Source: an uncultured Lachnospiraceae bacterium (GTDB lineage: Bacteria; Bacillota; Clostridia; Lachnospirales; Lachnospiraceae). Taken from it: a stretch of 64,000 bases of DNA. A program made the position numbers and the translations under genes. The stretch lies in contig CACXAT010000006.1 in the NCBI GenBank assembly GCA_902765725.1, positions 124,001 through 188,000 on the forward strand. Reading direction: 5' to 3'. This document shows, piece by piece, positions 26,187 to 34,875 of this stretch; positions within the stretch are counted from its first letter, which is position 1, and the number at the start of each line of letters is the position of its first letter. The notes below the pieces were generated by a model. The model saw nothing but the letters and a program-made list of their open reading frames with translations, did not search any database and was not told where the DNA came from.

Positions 26187-27605
26187 TCAGAACCTGAAAT
26201 AAAGGAACGGATTGTAGGAAGCACTCACGAGGTATGCGACGCTGAGCGTGAATACGATCACCGTAAATGCGCCGCGCAGGACTACCGTGGCCGTGTTGGA
26301 GCTTCGCACCTTCGCAAGGATCCCTGAGGCAGCCTTCCTGGGAAGCTCGGTGCTTCCGAGGATCAGAATGACCAGCAGCACCGCATTGGAATAGAGCTGA
26401 TAGACAGATCCCCTGTCCATAAAGCAGCCCCCGCCGCCGAACATGGCAGCCAGATATCCGATGCCGCCCGAGATCTCATTGTAGGAGAACAGGTACCATC
26501 CGATCATGACCACGATCATGCAGTACACATGGCGGAGCACCGCCGGCAGTCTCTCCAGGGCCTTCCCGTATACCAGCTTCTCGAGCATAAGAAGGATCCC
26601 ATAGTAAACGCCCCACAGCATGAAGTTCCAGTCCGCTCCGTGCCAGATGCCGGTCAGGAGCCATACGATCATGGTATTGCGCACCAGGCCCAGTCTCCCC
26701 ACCCGGTTTCCGCCAAGGGGAATGTACACATACTCCCTGAACCAGGTTCCCAGCGAGATATGCCATCTCCTCCAGAACTCCGTGGCGCTCTTGGACAGAT
26801 AGGGATGGTCGAAATTCTCCAGGAATCTGAATCCGAACATATGCCCCAGTCCGATGGCCATATCCGAGTAGCCGGAGAAATCAAAATAGATCTGGAAGGT
26901 GTAGGCTGCGATCCCGATCCAGGCGGTCACCACCGGAAGATTCCCCGTGTCCATGACACGGATAGAGTCCCACAGAACGCCGGCATTATTGGCAAGAAGC
27001 ACCTTTTTGCCAAGGCCGGTCATAAAGCGCATGACGCCGTCGGCAAACTCCTCCGAGCTCTCCTGCCTCATTCTCAGCTGCCTGTCGATGGTCTTATACT
27101 GGACGATCGGGCCTGCGATCAGCTGCGGGAACATGGTGACATAGGCACCGTAGGAGATGATATTGGTCTGCACCCGGGCACTGCCCCTGTACACATCGAT
27201 GATATAGGAGATCGTCTGGAAGGTATAGAAGCTGATGCCGATGGGAAGCGCAAGCCGAAGCAGCGGAATGTCACTTCGGGTCACATCATTGATGGTCCTG
27301 AGCACAAAATCCGCGTACTTGAAGAACCCCAGAAGGGACAGGCCTGCAGCGACAGACACCCCCAGCGCGATCTTAGCGCCGCGCTCATTGCCCGCGCGCA
27401 AAAAACGGTCGACCGCAAGACCTCCCGTCCAGGAAATCAGGATCGACACGATCATCAGAATTACATATACAGGCTCGCCCCAGGCATAGAACACCAGGCT
27501 GACCAGAAGAAGTACAAGATTTCTCAGCTTCTTCGGGCATGCATAGTACAGGATCAGTACCAGCGGAAGAAACCGGAACAGGAACAGCAGGCTGCTGAAT
27601 ATCAT
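26187..27605 (-). CDS. MBOAT-family O-acyltransferase, AlgI/DltB-like
   Basis: A 472-residue polytopic membrane protein with about ten helices that should carry acyl groups across the membrane to an outside acceptor. The active-site His is in LLTGIWHGADWNFMLWG, and the RRWHISLGTWFREYVYIPLGGNR block is the family hallmark. The N-terminus (FSSLLFLFRFLPLVLILYY) matches AlgI-like proteins. It is the first gene of a set with DHHW (next), thyA and dfrA, driven by the minus-strand promoter at 27659-27687. Confidence 0.95.
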   Translation of the reverse strand: MIFSSLLFLFRFLPLVLILYYACPKKLRNLVLLLVSLVFYAWGEPVYVILMIVSILISWTGGLAVDRFLRAGNERGAKIALGVSVAAGLSLLGFFKYADFVLRTINDVTRSDIPLLRLALPIGISFYTFQTISYIIDVYRGSARVQTNIISYGAYVTMFPQLIAGPIVQYKTIDRQLRMRQESSEEFADGVMRFMTGLGKKVLLANNAGVLWDSIRVMDTGNLPVVTAWIGIAAYTFQIYFDFSGYSDMAIGLGHMFGFRFLENFDHPYLSKSATEFWRRWHISLGTWFREYVYIPLGGNRVGRLGLVRNTMIVWLLTGIWHGADWNFMLWGVYYGILLMLEKLVYGKALERLPAVLRHVYCMIVVMIGWYLFSYNEISGGIGYLAAMFGGGGCFMDRGSVYQLYSNAVLLVILILGSTELPRKAASGILAKVRSSNTATVVLRGAFTVIVFTLSVAYLVSASYNPFLYFRF

Positions 27606-27639
27606 GGAAACACCAGTCCTTTGATGACGGAAAAATCCC

Positions 27640-27687
27640 TTTTACTTTCAACTGGCTTATTATATAATAACAAGGAAATGTGTTCAA
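27640..27687. promoter_or_regulatory. Overlapping divergent promoters for MBOAT (-) and SGNH (+)
   Basis: Minus strand: TTGAAC (27682-27687), 17 bp, TATAAT (27659-27664). Plus strand: TATAAT at 27663-27668 with a weak -35 around 27640-27646. The two -10 boxes share the palindrome ATTATATAAT at 27659-27668, so both promoters can hardly be occupied at once. Confidence 0.75.
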
Positions 27688-27714
27688 GTTCAGTGAAGGA
27701 AGATTGAAAGCACA

Positions 27715-28899
27715 ATGACAGATGAAAGAAGCGGGCTGAATCAGCCCGAAGAAATCATAGCAGAGACTGCAGATGCAAAGACTTCCCGCACAGGGAAGAG
27801 AAAGACAGCCAGAAAAGGTTCAAGAGGCCGCAGAGCGGATTCAGGACGCTTCATGATCCTGCAGCTCATGGCGCTTGTATGCCTGGTACTGGTCGTTTTC
27901 GAAGGGAAGGTCATGTACACTCTCTTCACCCACAAGGTGGGCAACCACATAGAAGTCATGTCCTCCAGGGATGAAGCCGCAGGCGGCGAGGATTCCGTGG
28001 AGAGTACGGAGAGTCAGGAGGACTCTTCCGGCGGTACCTCTTCGGGAGTCTCTGCTCTCGGACTTGCCGGGGCCGGCAGCGGAGGAAGCGGCGCCCAGCA
28101 GGACAGCTCCCAGACCGTCTCTGACAATCCGGAAGCAATCAACAGCCCGGCTGTTGTCCCGCTCCAGAGCACCGCGGTAGATGACTCCTACTTCTCGAAT
28201 TCCGTATTCATCGGCGATTCCCGTATGGAAGGCTTCCGCAACTCCTCCGGCATCACGCAGGGTACATTCCTCACCGGTGTCGGACTGAGTACCAGCGACA
28301 TGGCTGAACCGATTATCGCCACCGCGGACGGCAACATCTCTGTATATCAGGGACTGAGCGGCCGCCAGTATGACCGGATCTATCTCATGCTCGGCGCCAA
28401 TGACCTGGGATACTATCCCTGGGAGAACTTCCTGCCGACCTTTGAGAGTGTGCTCAAGCAGTTCCACGAGCTCCAGCCCAACGCGATCATCTATGTATGC
28501 TCTGTCATCTACGTGGATGAATCCAAGGTGGCCGCCGGCTTCGAATACGACAACAACGATAACGTCAGGACGATCAACGGTTATATCCTCCAGGCCTGCG
28601 AGGAGCTGTGGTACAGCTATTACATGAACCTGAACGAGATCTTCTCCAACGGGTACGGCGGCCTCCTCTCAGACGCTTCCTCAGATGGTATCCATCTGTA
28701 CGCACCCTACCTGGAGAACATGCTCAAATATCTCAAGAACCATTATGTGAGCGACGAGGACTTCGCAGCCGCCACGGCCGCGCATCCCGAAGATATCGCC
28801 AACGCCTCCCCGGCTCAGAGCGATACCGAATCTGACAGCTCCTCTGTCAGTATCGATACGGATCTGTCCGGCGGGCTGGTTGACGTAGGAGCCAACTGA
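27715..28899 (+). CDS. Membrane-anchored SGNH/GDSL hydrolase
   Basis: A 394-residue type II membrane protein: a basic cytoplasmic tail (KRKTARKGSRGRR), one helix at about 46-66, a Ser/Gly/Gln-rich linker to about 160, and an outside SGNH domain. Block I is FIGDSRMEGF (about 163-172), block III LGANDLGYYP (about 225-234), and the catalytic Asp-His SDGIHLY (about 322-328). The tail after 345 is again low-complexity. It is divergent from the MBOAT-DHHW pair and shares their promoter region, so it probably acts on the same acylated polymer, as acetyltransferase or deacetylase. Confidence 0.88.
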   Translation: MTDERSGLNQPEEIIAETADAKTSRTGKRKTARKGSRGRRADSGRFMILQLMALVCLVLVVFEGKVMYTLFTHKVGNHIEVMSSRDEAAGGEDSVESTESQEDSSGGTSSGVSALGLAGAGSGGSGAQQDSSQTVSDNPEAINSPAVVPLQSTAVDDSYFSNSVFIGDSRMEGFRNSSGITQGTFLTGVGLSTSDMAEPIIATADGNISVYQGLSGRQYDRIYLMLGANDLGYYPWENFLPTFESVLKQFHELQPNAIIYVCSVIYVDESKVAAGFEYDNNDNVRTINGYILQACEELWYSYYMNLNEIFSNGYGGLLSDASSDGIHLYAPYLENMLKYLKNHYVSDEDFAAATAAHPEDIANASPAQSDTESDSSSVSIDTDLSGGLVDVGAN

Positions 28900-28913
28900 C
28901 ATCCTGTAAGACA

Positions 28914-28951
28914 TCAAAAAGGACCGATACGAATCGTACCGGTCCTTTTTT
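28914..28951. terminator. Bidirectional terminator
   Basis: Stem ggaccgatacga/tcgtaccggtcc (one mismatch) at 28921-28945, with aaaaa before and tttttt after. It serves the plus-strand SGNH gene and the convergent DUF4358 gene. Confidence 0.92.
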
Positions 28952-29014
28952 CATACTCATTTACATCGCCAGTCCTGCGCTCCTGTTCAGCAGCAGGATC
29001 CGAGGATCTGAATA

Positions 29015-29488
29015 TCAGAATCCTGCGTCCTTCAGGATGCTCTCAGCCTTGTCATAATCATCGCAGACAACCATGACCGCGTATTTGCCGGACGTCCTGA
29101 CGATCGCCTTGTCTAGCTTGCCCGCCTCGTCCGCATTGTAGGATGCGAACAGCTCGGACTGGTTGCTGACTCTCGTCTTGAGCAGCTCCAGGACATCCTT
29201 AGCGGTGTTCTCGTCCTTGCATTCCACGACGACGATCTCATCCGCCGTTGCATTGCCGCTCATATAGACCTTGCTGTTTGTGACCTGTCCCTCTTCGAAG
29301 AAGTAGATGCTTGAGAGCATCTCGCTCTTGGTCTCTGTCAGTGTATCCGTCGTGATGACAGAACTGTTCAGTTCATCGGCAAGCTTGGCCACATCGACGC
29401 TCTTGGCCGAAGATCCGCCGCCACTGCACGCGGTAAGAGTCAGAGCCGCAGCTGCAGCAAATGCAATCAGCTTTCTGGTAAATTTCAT
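29015..29488 (-). CDS. DUF4358-type lipoprotein
   Basis: A 157-residue lipoprotein with signal peptide and lipobox LTACSGG (Cys at about 21), so it is anchored on the outside of the membrane. The rest resembles DUF4358 proteins found beside MBOAT/DHHW genes in Clostridia: LADELNSSVITTDTLTETKSE, a YFFEEGQV block, and a C-terminal YAVMVVCDDYDKAESIL. No function is known to me. Its position next to the SGNH gene suggests it belongs to the surface acylation set. Promoter at 29554-29582, shared terminator at 28914-28951. Confidence 0.85.
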   Translation of the reverse strand: MKFTRKLIAFAAAAALTLTACSGGGSSAKSVDVAKLADELNSSVITTDTLTETKSEMLSSIYFFEEGQVTNSKVYMSGNATADEIVVVECKDENTAKDVLELLKTRVSNQSELFASYNADEAGKLDKAIVRTSGKYAVMVVCDDYDKAESILKDAGF

Positions 29489-29553
29489 AATATCATCTCC
29501 CCTGTAAAATCATGTTCCGGGCATATATCTGTTTTGCCCCGTGCGACCACGCC

Positions 29554-29582
29554 ATAATAGCAGAACCTCTCACAAAATGCAA
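29554..29582 (-). promoter_or_regulatory. SigA-type promoter for the DUF4358 lipoprotein
   Basis: Minus strand TTGCAT, 17 bp, TATTAT. The -35 box abuts the pepV stop codon at 29583. Confidence 0.65.
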
Positions 29583-31040
29583 TCACCCGCACAGTCTTAC
29601 GATTGCATCCGCAAAGATCTTGGCGCTCTTATAGAGAATGCTCAGCTTCATGAACTCATCGTCCCCGTGCATGCGGTTGTCCACATCCGGCTCCGCGCAT
29701 CCGAAGGCCACGCCCCTCTTCAGATGATGTACATAGGTTCCTCCGCCGATCGCGATCGGCTCGCCCTTTGTGCCAAAGTACAGCTCGTAGGATTCCAGAA
29801 GCTTTCTGACCAGTTCGCTGTCAGCCGGAACACAGTGAGCCTCGCTCATGGCTTCTTCCTTCATGCAGATTCCGGCCTCTGCCAGCTGACTTCTGATCTT
29901 CTCAGTCAGATTCTGGTCATTGGCGCAGATCGGAGCCCTGCAGTCATAGCAGCCTCTGAGTTCATAGGCACTCTCATCATCCTTCACATCATAATGAAGA
30001 ACGTCCAGGGACATGGTCAGTTCCCCGCTCTCCTCATCCTTGTAGTCCACCTTGAGGGCGCTTCCGTTATAATCTCCGTGCGGCCACAGGGCTGCAGTGC
30101 ACAGAAGCTTCTCTTCGCCGGCGCGCTTTGCAAGAGGGAGCTTCTTCAGCAGCTCCAGAGCCCCTGTCAGAGCATTCAGGCCGTTCTGCGGAGTCGAGGC
30201 ATGTCCGGTATTGCCGCGCACCTCGACCGCATACTGTCCGTCCCCGAAGCCCCAGGTGATCTCGCAGCCTGTCAGAGCACGGATCTCTTCCGCAGCCGCC
30301 TCAAGCACCTCGGTGCTTCCTCCGGCAAGGGTGACGCCGGCTCTTCCGGGAATCACATTCTCCTTGTCGCCTGCATGCAATGCGAGGACGCGGAAGACAT
30401 CTGTGTCCTCGATCTCCTCAGCGGATGCCTGATCGCCCTGCGCCGTGAACTCACTGGCAAGACGGCCCTTCTCGATATTGATCAGCGGAAAATCCGCATC
30501 CGGAGTGAAGGTGTACTCCGCTTCTTCCTCGATCCCGTAATAATACTCAAGATCTCCGGACCCGCACTCTTCATCCGATCCGCAGATCAGACGGACCGAA
30601 TTCGCAAGTTCGATCCCCGTTTCACGGATCGCCCTGAGGGCGTACAGCGCCGCGATGGCCGGTCCCTTGTCATCACTGGAGCCTCTACCGTAGATCAGGT
30701 CGCCCTCGATATACGGCTCAAAGGGCTGTGTCTTCGTCCAGGTATCCGAGACGGGGACAACATCCAGATGAGCGAGGATGTCCAGGGTCTTTTTCTTCTC
30801 AGGGGCAAGATCGCCCGTCACACAGTGATTGGCATAATTGCTGGTCTTGAGGCCATATTCCTTCATCAGGCCCTCCATCGCTTCCAGGGCCCTTGCAGCT
30901 TCCGGTCCGTAGGGCATGCCCTCTTCAGCATCCCCTCTCACGGACGGGATCCTCATAAGCATGCACAGATCCCGTACCATCTCATCCTTGTGGGAATCGA
31001 TCCATTCGTCAATCTGCTGTTTATACCGGGGTTCACTCAT
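29583..31040 (-). CDS. pepV: M20-family dipeptidase, PepV/Sapep type
   Basis: A 485-residue metal-dependent dipeptidase of the cytoplasm that splits dipeptides after peptide uptake. Metal ligands lie in LAHLDVVPVSDTW (His and Asp), GRGSSDDKGPAIAAL (bridging Asp), GSDEECGSGDLEYY (Glu pair), PDADFPLINIEKG and the late AFGCAEPDVDNRMHGDDEF. The lid/dimer domain lies in between (about 180-380). The gene follows rfbC after an 84 bp gap filled with short repeats, and may be read from the rhamnose operon. Confidence 0.93.
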   Translation of the reverse strand: MSEPRYKQQIDEWIDSHKDEMVRDLCMLMRIPSVRGDAEEGMPYGPEAARALEAMEGLMKEYGLKTSNYANHCVTGDLAPEKKKTLDILAHLDVVPVSDTWTKTQPFEPYIEGDLIYGRGSSDDKGPAIAALYALRAIRETGIELANSVRLICGSDEECGSGDLEYYYGIEEEAEYTFTPDADFPLINIEKGRLASEFTAQGDQASAEEIEDTDVFRVLALHAGDKENVIPGRAGVTLAGGSTEVLEAAAEEIRALTGCEITWGFGDGQYAVEVRGNTGHASTPQNGLNALTGALELLKKLPLAKRAGEEKLLCTAALWPHGDYNGSALKVDYKDEESGELTMSLDVLHYDVKDDESAYELRGCYDCRAPICANDQNLTEKIRSQLAEAGICMKEEAMSEAHCVPADSELVRKLLESYELYFGTKGEPIAIGGGTYVHHLKRGVAFGCAEPDVDNRMHGDDEFMKLSILYKSAKIFADAIVRLCG

Positions 31041-31085
31041 GTCTGTTCTCTCCTGTCTGTTTTATATTCTGTCTGATCGTTTTCT

Positions 31086-31130
31086 GTCTGATCTGTATCA
31101 GTCTGATCTGTATCAGTCTGCTCTTTATCT
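31086..31130. repeat. 15 bp tandem repeats at the end of rfbC
   Basis: Two identical copies of gtctgatctgtatca (31086-31100, 31101-31115) and a third degenerate copy reaching into the last codons of rfbC (31116-31130), preceded by looser ctgtctgatc repeats from about 31050. It looks like slippage-prone spacer DNA. Confidence 0.75.
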
Positions 31131-31733
31131 GTCAAACGCAAACGTATTGGCAAGTACATCCCATTTCGTATCCTTCTCGGACAGATTCAGCGGCGTACCG
31201 TCCAGAAGATGATAATCCCCTGCGCAGGCATTGCCCTGATAGGTTCCCACCAGCTGAGGCCACTCGATCCCGATCGCCGGGTCATTCCACGCAAGTCCGC
31301 CCTCATCGCCCGGATGGTAGAAATCGGTGAACTTGTAGCAGAACTCGGCAATGTCAGACAGGACCAGGAAGCCATGGGCAAAGCCTTCGGAGATATAGAA
31401 CTGCTTGTGATTCTCCTCTGACAGCTCGACGCCGTACCACTGGCCGTAGGTACTGCTTCCCTTCCGAAGATCGACCGCAACGTCAAACACGCTGCCGCGG
31501 ATCGCACGGACCAGCTTCCCCTGGGGATGCTCTTTCTGGAAATGAAGTCCGCGCAGCACGCCCTTCACGGAGGAGGACTGATTATCCTGAACAAAGATCA
31601 TGTCCAGTCCGGCCTCTCTCATGTCATTCAGATTATATGTCTCTGTAAAATACCCTCGCTTGTCACCGTGAACGGTCGGTTCGATCACATACAGTCCTTC
31701 GATCGGTGCCGGTGTCACTTTAATCTGTCCCAT
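31125..31733 (-). CDS. rfbC: dTDP-4-dehydrorhamnose 3,5-epimerase
   Basis: Third step of dTDP-L-rhamnose synthesis. A 202-residue cupin-fold enzyme with the family blocks DKRGYFTETYN, FVQDNQSSS, VLRGLHFQKEHPQGKLVR (catalytic His), AVDLRKGSSTYGQW, and YISEGFAHGFLVLSD (catalytic Tyr region further on). It follows rfbD by 30 bp. Confidence 0.96.
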   Translation of the reverse strand: MGQIKVTPAPIEGLYVIEPTVHGDKRGYFTETYNLNDMREAGLDMIFVQDNQSSSVKGVLRGLHFQKEHPQGKLVRAIRGSVFDVAVDLRKGSSTYGQWYGVELSEENHKQFYISEGFAHGFLVLSDIAEFCYKFTDFYHPGDEGGLAWNDPAIGIEWPQLVGTYQGNACAGDYHLLDGTPLNLSEKDTKWDVLANTFAFDR

Positions 31734-31763
31734 CTGTCAAGTATTCTCCTTCATATTGATTCG

Positions 31764-32750
31764 TCAGCAGCCGATCTCCTTCAGATAGCGGGCCAGGGCA
31801 TCCTTCCAGTCTGGAAGCATCCTGAAGCCCTCCCGCTCAAGTTTCGACTTGTCCAGCCTGCTGTTGTAGGGCCGCACTGCTTTGGACAGTCCGTATTGCT
31901 GCGTAGTGACCGGGATCAGTCTCAGGTGATCCGCATCGTACTCACTGTGCCCAAGCTCTGCAGCCTGCCGGAAGATCTCCTTCGCAAAGTCATACCAGCT
32001 GATATATCCGGTCTTCGTTCCGTCTTCGTCGTATCCGCACTCCCTGTCCGGAAGTTCCGCATTGGTGGCATGATAATATCCGTACCGGTCGGTCTCTATC
32101 ATATCCACCAGCAGGGACGCAAGATCATAGGTATAAGTAGGCGTACCGATCTGATCATTTACCACCCGGAGCTCATCATGGTTCTTTCCGACCGCCAGCA
32201 TGGTCTTGATGAAGTTTTTGCCATTCTTTCCAAACACCCAGGCGATCCGCACGATAAAGCAGCGGTCCAGTGTCTCAGACACAGCCTTCTCGCCTTCGAG
32301 CTTCGTCCTGCCGTATACATTGAGAGGCTGGTATCCCCTGTAATCCGGATCCCAGGGCGTCTCTCCCTGTCCGTCAAACACATAGTCCGTGGACAGATAG
32401 AGCATCTTCGCGCCGCATTCCTTCGCTGCGCAGGCGATGTTTCTCGTCCCGTCCACATTGACGGCGTATACCTTCTCTCTCTTGTCCTCATCCTCCGCAA
32501 GATCGACTGCGGTCCAGGCGGCGCAGTGAACCACCGCATCCGGAGCAAGTGAACAGACCGCCTCCTTCACGGCGGCGCTGTCCGTAATATCCAGCGATCT
32601 GTACGGCATGACCGTCACTGGGGATCCGTCCATGACACCCGCGTATTCCGGGGCAAGATCCGTTCCGATCCCTTCATGACCGCGGCGGCTGAGTTCATTC
32701 ATCACGTCATGTCCCAGCTGCCCCGCAACACCGGTTACCAGTACACGCAT
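31764..32750 (-). CDS. rfbD: dTDP-4-dehydrorhamnose reductase
   Basis: Last step of dTDP-L-rhamnose synthesis. A 328-residue short-chain dehydrogenase with the NAD(P) motif VTGVAGQLGHDV, LSTDYVFDGQ and the catalytic YGRTKLEGE. The frame is open further up to 32933, but that extension lies over rfbB and has no family sequence; the ATG at 32750 is 1 bp after the rfbB stop and begins MRVLVTG. The enzyme has an insertion near the substrate region (residues 215-235). Confidence 0.96.
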   Translation of the reverse strand: MRVLVTGVAGQLGHDVMNELSRRGHEGIGTDLAPEYAGVMDGSPVTVMPYRSLDITDSAAVKEAVCSLAPDAVVHCAAWTAVDLAEDEDKREKVYAVNVDGTRNIACAAKECGAKMLYLSTDYVFDGQGETPWDPDYRGYQPLNVYGRTKLEGEKAVSETLDRCFIVRIAWVFGKNGKNFIKTMLAVGKNHDELRVVNDQIGTPTYTYDLASLLVDMIETDRYGYYHATNAELPDRECGYDEDGTKTGYISWYDFAKEIFRQAAELGHSEYDADHLRLIPVTTQQYGLSKAVRPYNSRLDKSKLEREGFRMLPDWKDALARYLKEIGC

Positions 32751-32751
32751 C

Positions 32752-33780
32752 TCAGACCTCCTTGCGATTCCCGTACATCTTTTCATAGTAGTTCTGGTAT
32801 TCGCCGGAGATGATCGGCTGCCACCATTCTTCATGATCCAGATACCACTGGATCGTCTTTTTGATTCCATCCTGGAACTTTGTCTCGGGAAGCCAGCCCA
32901 GTTCATCGTGGATCTTCGTGGGATCGATGGCATATCTCATGTCATGTCCCTTGCGGTCCTCCACATGGGTGATCAGTGAATGGGGCTTGCCCAGAGCGTC
33001 ACAGATCATGGTGACGATATCGATATTTCTCATCTCATTGTGGCCGCCCACGTTGTACACCTCGCCTACGCGGCCCTTGTGGATGATCAGGTCGATCGCC
33101 CGGCAGTGATCCTCCACATACAGCCAGTCTCTAACATTGAGACCCTCTCCGTAGACCGGAAGCGCCTTGTCATGCAGCGCGTTGATGATCATCAGCGGGA
33201 TGAGCTTCTCCGGGAAATGATAGGGGCCGTAGTTGTTGCTGCACCTGGAGATGGATACCGGAAGGCCGTAGGTCCTGTGATAGGCCAGCACGAACAGATC
33301 CGCGGAAGCCTTGGAGCTCGAGTACGGGCTGGAGGTATGGATCGGGGTCGTCTCTGTGAAGAACAGGTCCGGACGGTCCAGCGGAAGATCTCCGTACACC
33401 TCGTCCGTAGAGACCTGATGATAACGCTTGATCCCGTATTTGCGGCAGGCATCCATCAGAACGGTGGTTCCCATGATATTGGTCTGCAGGAAGATATCCG
33501 GGTTCACGATGGAACGGTCGACATGGCTCTCCGCAGCGAAGTTGACCACCATATCCGGATGTTCTTCTTCAAAGAGTCTGTACACTGCCTCGCGGTCCGT
33601 GATGGATTCCTTCACAAACCGGAAGTTCGGATTCTCCATGACCGGTGCCAGAGTACTGAGATTCCCCGCATAGGTCAGGCAGTCCAGGCAGACGATCCGG
33701 TAATCCGGATACTTCTGCAGCATGTGAAAGATAAAGTTGCTTCCTATAAATCCGGCTCCGCCGGTTACGATAATATTCAT
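32752..33780 (-). CDS. rfbB: dTDP-glucose 4,6-dehydratase
   Basis: Second step of dTDP-L-rhamnose synthesis. A 342-residue NAD-dependent dehydratase with VTGGAGFIGSNF, AAESHVDRSI, STDEVYGDLP and the catalytic YSSSKASADLFVLAYHRTYGL (Tyr-x3-Lys), then SNNYGPYHFPEKLIPL. It lies 29 bp after rfbA. Confidence 0.97.
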   Translation of the reverse strand: MNIIVTGGAGFIGSNFIFHMLQKYPDYRIVCLDCLTYAGNLSTLAPVMENPNFRFVKESITDREAVYRLFEEEHPDMVVNFAAESHVDRSIVNPDIFLQTNIMGTTVLMDACRKYGIKRYHQVSTDEVYGDLPLDRPDLFFTETTPIHTSSPYSSSKASADLFVLAYHRTYGLPVSISRCSNNYGPYHFPEKLIPLMIINALHDKALPVYGEGLNVRDWLYVEDHCRAIDLIIHKGRVGEVYNVGGHNEMRNIDIVTMICDALGKPHSLITHVEDRKGHDMRYAIDPTKIHDELGWLPETKFQDGIKKTIQWYLDHEEWWQPIISGEYQNYYEKMYGNRKEV

Positions 33781-33809
33781 GGTTGATCCCTGTCCTTTTT
33801 TATTTTCAG

Positions 33810-34706
33810 TTACTGTGTTACGTCTATGAACTTGCCGTCCAGAACATCCTTCAGATACTGTCCGTACTGATTCTTCTTGAGCACCTCATAGACCTCCATG
33901 ACGTCTTCCCTGGTGATCCAGCCGTTCTGGTAGCCGATCTCCTCCAGGCACGCGATCTTGCGGTGCTGATGCTGTTCGATCGTCTTTACGAAATTGGTCG
34001 CGTCCACCAGGGACTCGTGCGTCCCGGTGTCAAGCCAGGTGAAGCCCTGTCCCAGCAGCTCTACATTCAGCCTGCCCTGCTCCAGGTAGATCCGGTTCAG
34101 GTCTGTGATCTCCAGCTCGCCTCTTGCGCTGGGAGTGAGATTCTTCGCGTATTCCACGACCTGGTTGTCATAGAAATAAAGTCCCGTCACGCAGTAATTA
34201 CTCTTTGGATGAGCCGGCTTCTCCTCTATGGACTCCGCCTTGCCCTCCTTGTTGAATGAGACGATGCCGAACCTCTCCGGATCATCCACATAATAACCGA
34301 AAACCGTGGCGCCCGCACCTGAATCCGCGTTTCGCACCGCAGTCATCAGACGCTTGCGGAAGCCGTGCCCGAAGAAAATATTGTCTCCAAGAATCATGCA
34401 CACGTTGTCGCTGCCGATGAATTCTTCGCCAATGATGAATGCCTGCGCCAGTCCGTCCGGACTTGGCTGCACAGCATACGACAGATGCACGCCGAACTGA
34501 TGTCCGTCGCCCAGAAGCTCCTCGAATCTCGGCGTATCCGCAGGGGTGGAGATGATCAGGATATCTCTGATCCCTGCCCTCATCAGAACTGACATCGGAT
34601 AATAGATCATCGGCTTGTCATAAATGGGCAGCAACTGCTTGGATGTGACCATGGTAAGCGGATACAGTCTGGTTCCGCTTCCTCCTGCCAGTATGATTCC
34701 CTTCAT
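33810..34706 (-). CDS. rfbA: Glucose-1-phosphate thymidylyltransferase
   Basis: First step of dTDP-L-rhamnose synthesis, making dTDP-glucose. 298 residues. The nucleotide-binding start [44 protein letters not shown] and [19 protein letters not shown] are all there. The ATG at 34706 is preferred over one two codons upstream because its distance from the AAGGAG site (9 nt) is right. It is the first gene of rfbA-rfbB-rfbD-rfbC; together they supply rhamnose for surface polysaccharide. Confidence 0.97.
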   Translation of the reverse strand: MKGIILAGGSGTRLYPLTMVTSKQLLPIYDKPMIYYPMSVLMRAGIRDILIISTPADTPRFEELLGDGHQFGVHLSYAVQPSPDGLAQAFIIGEEFIGSDNVCMILGDNIFFGHGFRKRLMTAVRNADSGAGATVFGYYVDDPERFGIVSFNKEGKAESIEEKPAHPKSNYCVTGLYFYDNQVVEYAKNLTPSARGELEITDLNRIYLEQGRLNVELLGQGFTWLDTGTHESLVDATNFVKTIEQHQHRKIACLEEIGYQNGWITREDVMEVYEVLKKNQYGQYLKDVLDGKFIDVTQ

Positions 34707-34772
34707 TGTCATGTTCTCCTTGTATTAATACTGATAACCAGTTTTATATGCATCAGAGCATTGTTAAATCTG

Positions 34773-34801
34773 ATTATACTATAAAAGGTGACGTATCGTC
34801 A
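34773..34801 (-). promoter_or_regulatory. SigA-type promoter of the rhamnose operon
   Basis: Minus strand TGACGA, 17 bp, TATAAT. The weak -35 lies inside the hairpin that ends the glmM transcript (34785-34805), so the two elements overlap. The leader to rfbA is about 60 nt. Confidence 0.65.
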
Positions 34802-34805
34802 CCTT
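34785..34805 (-). terminator. Hairpin after glmM, likely terminator
   Basis: A perfect 9 bp inverted repeat, AAGGTGACG/CGTCACCTT with a 3 nt loop, followed by TT then ATAG. It may act as a weak terminator of glmM or as a binding site over the rfbA promoter. Confidence 0.6.
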
Positions 34806-34875
34806 CAATAGCAGAATTCAAAAAAACCTGAATATTTGCAATGTATACGGGCCGCCTGCCGCAGCACAACATGCT

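Noticed and set aside
26529..27707. Open frame of 392 codons on the plus strand
   Set aside because: Antisense to the MBOAT gene; the composition (many His, Gln, Asp) is that of a mirrored membrane protein gene.
29541..31076. Open frame of 511 codons on the plus strand
   Set aside because: Antisense to pepV, with no recognisable domain and no ribosome site.
32751..32933. 61-codon N-terminal extension of rfbD
   Set aside because: It is rfbB read in another frame; family sequence begins at the ATG at 32750.
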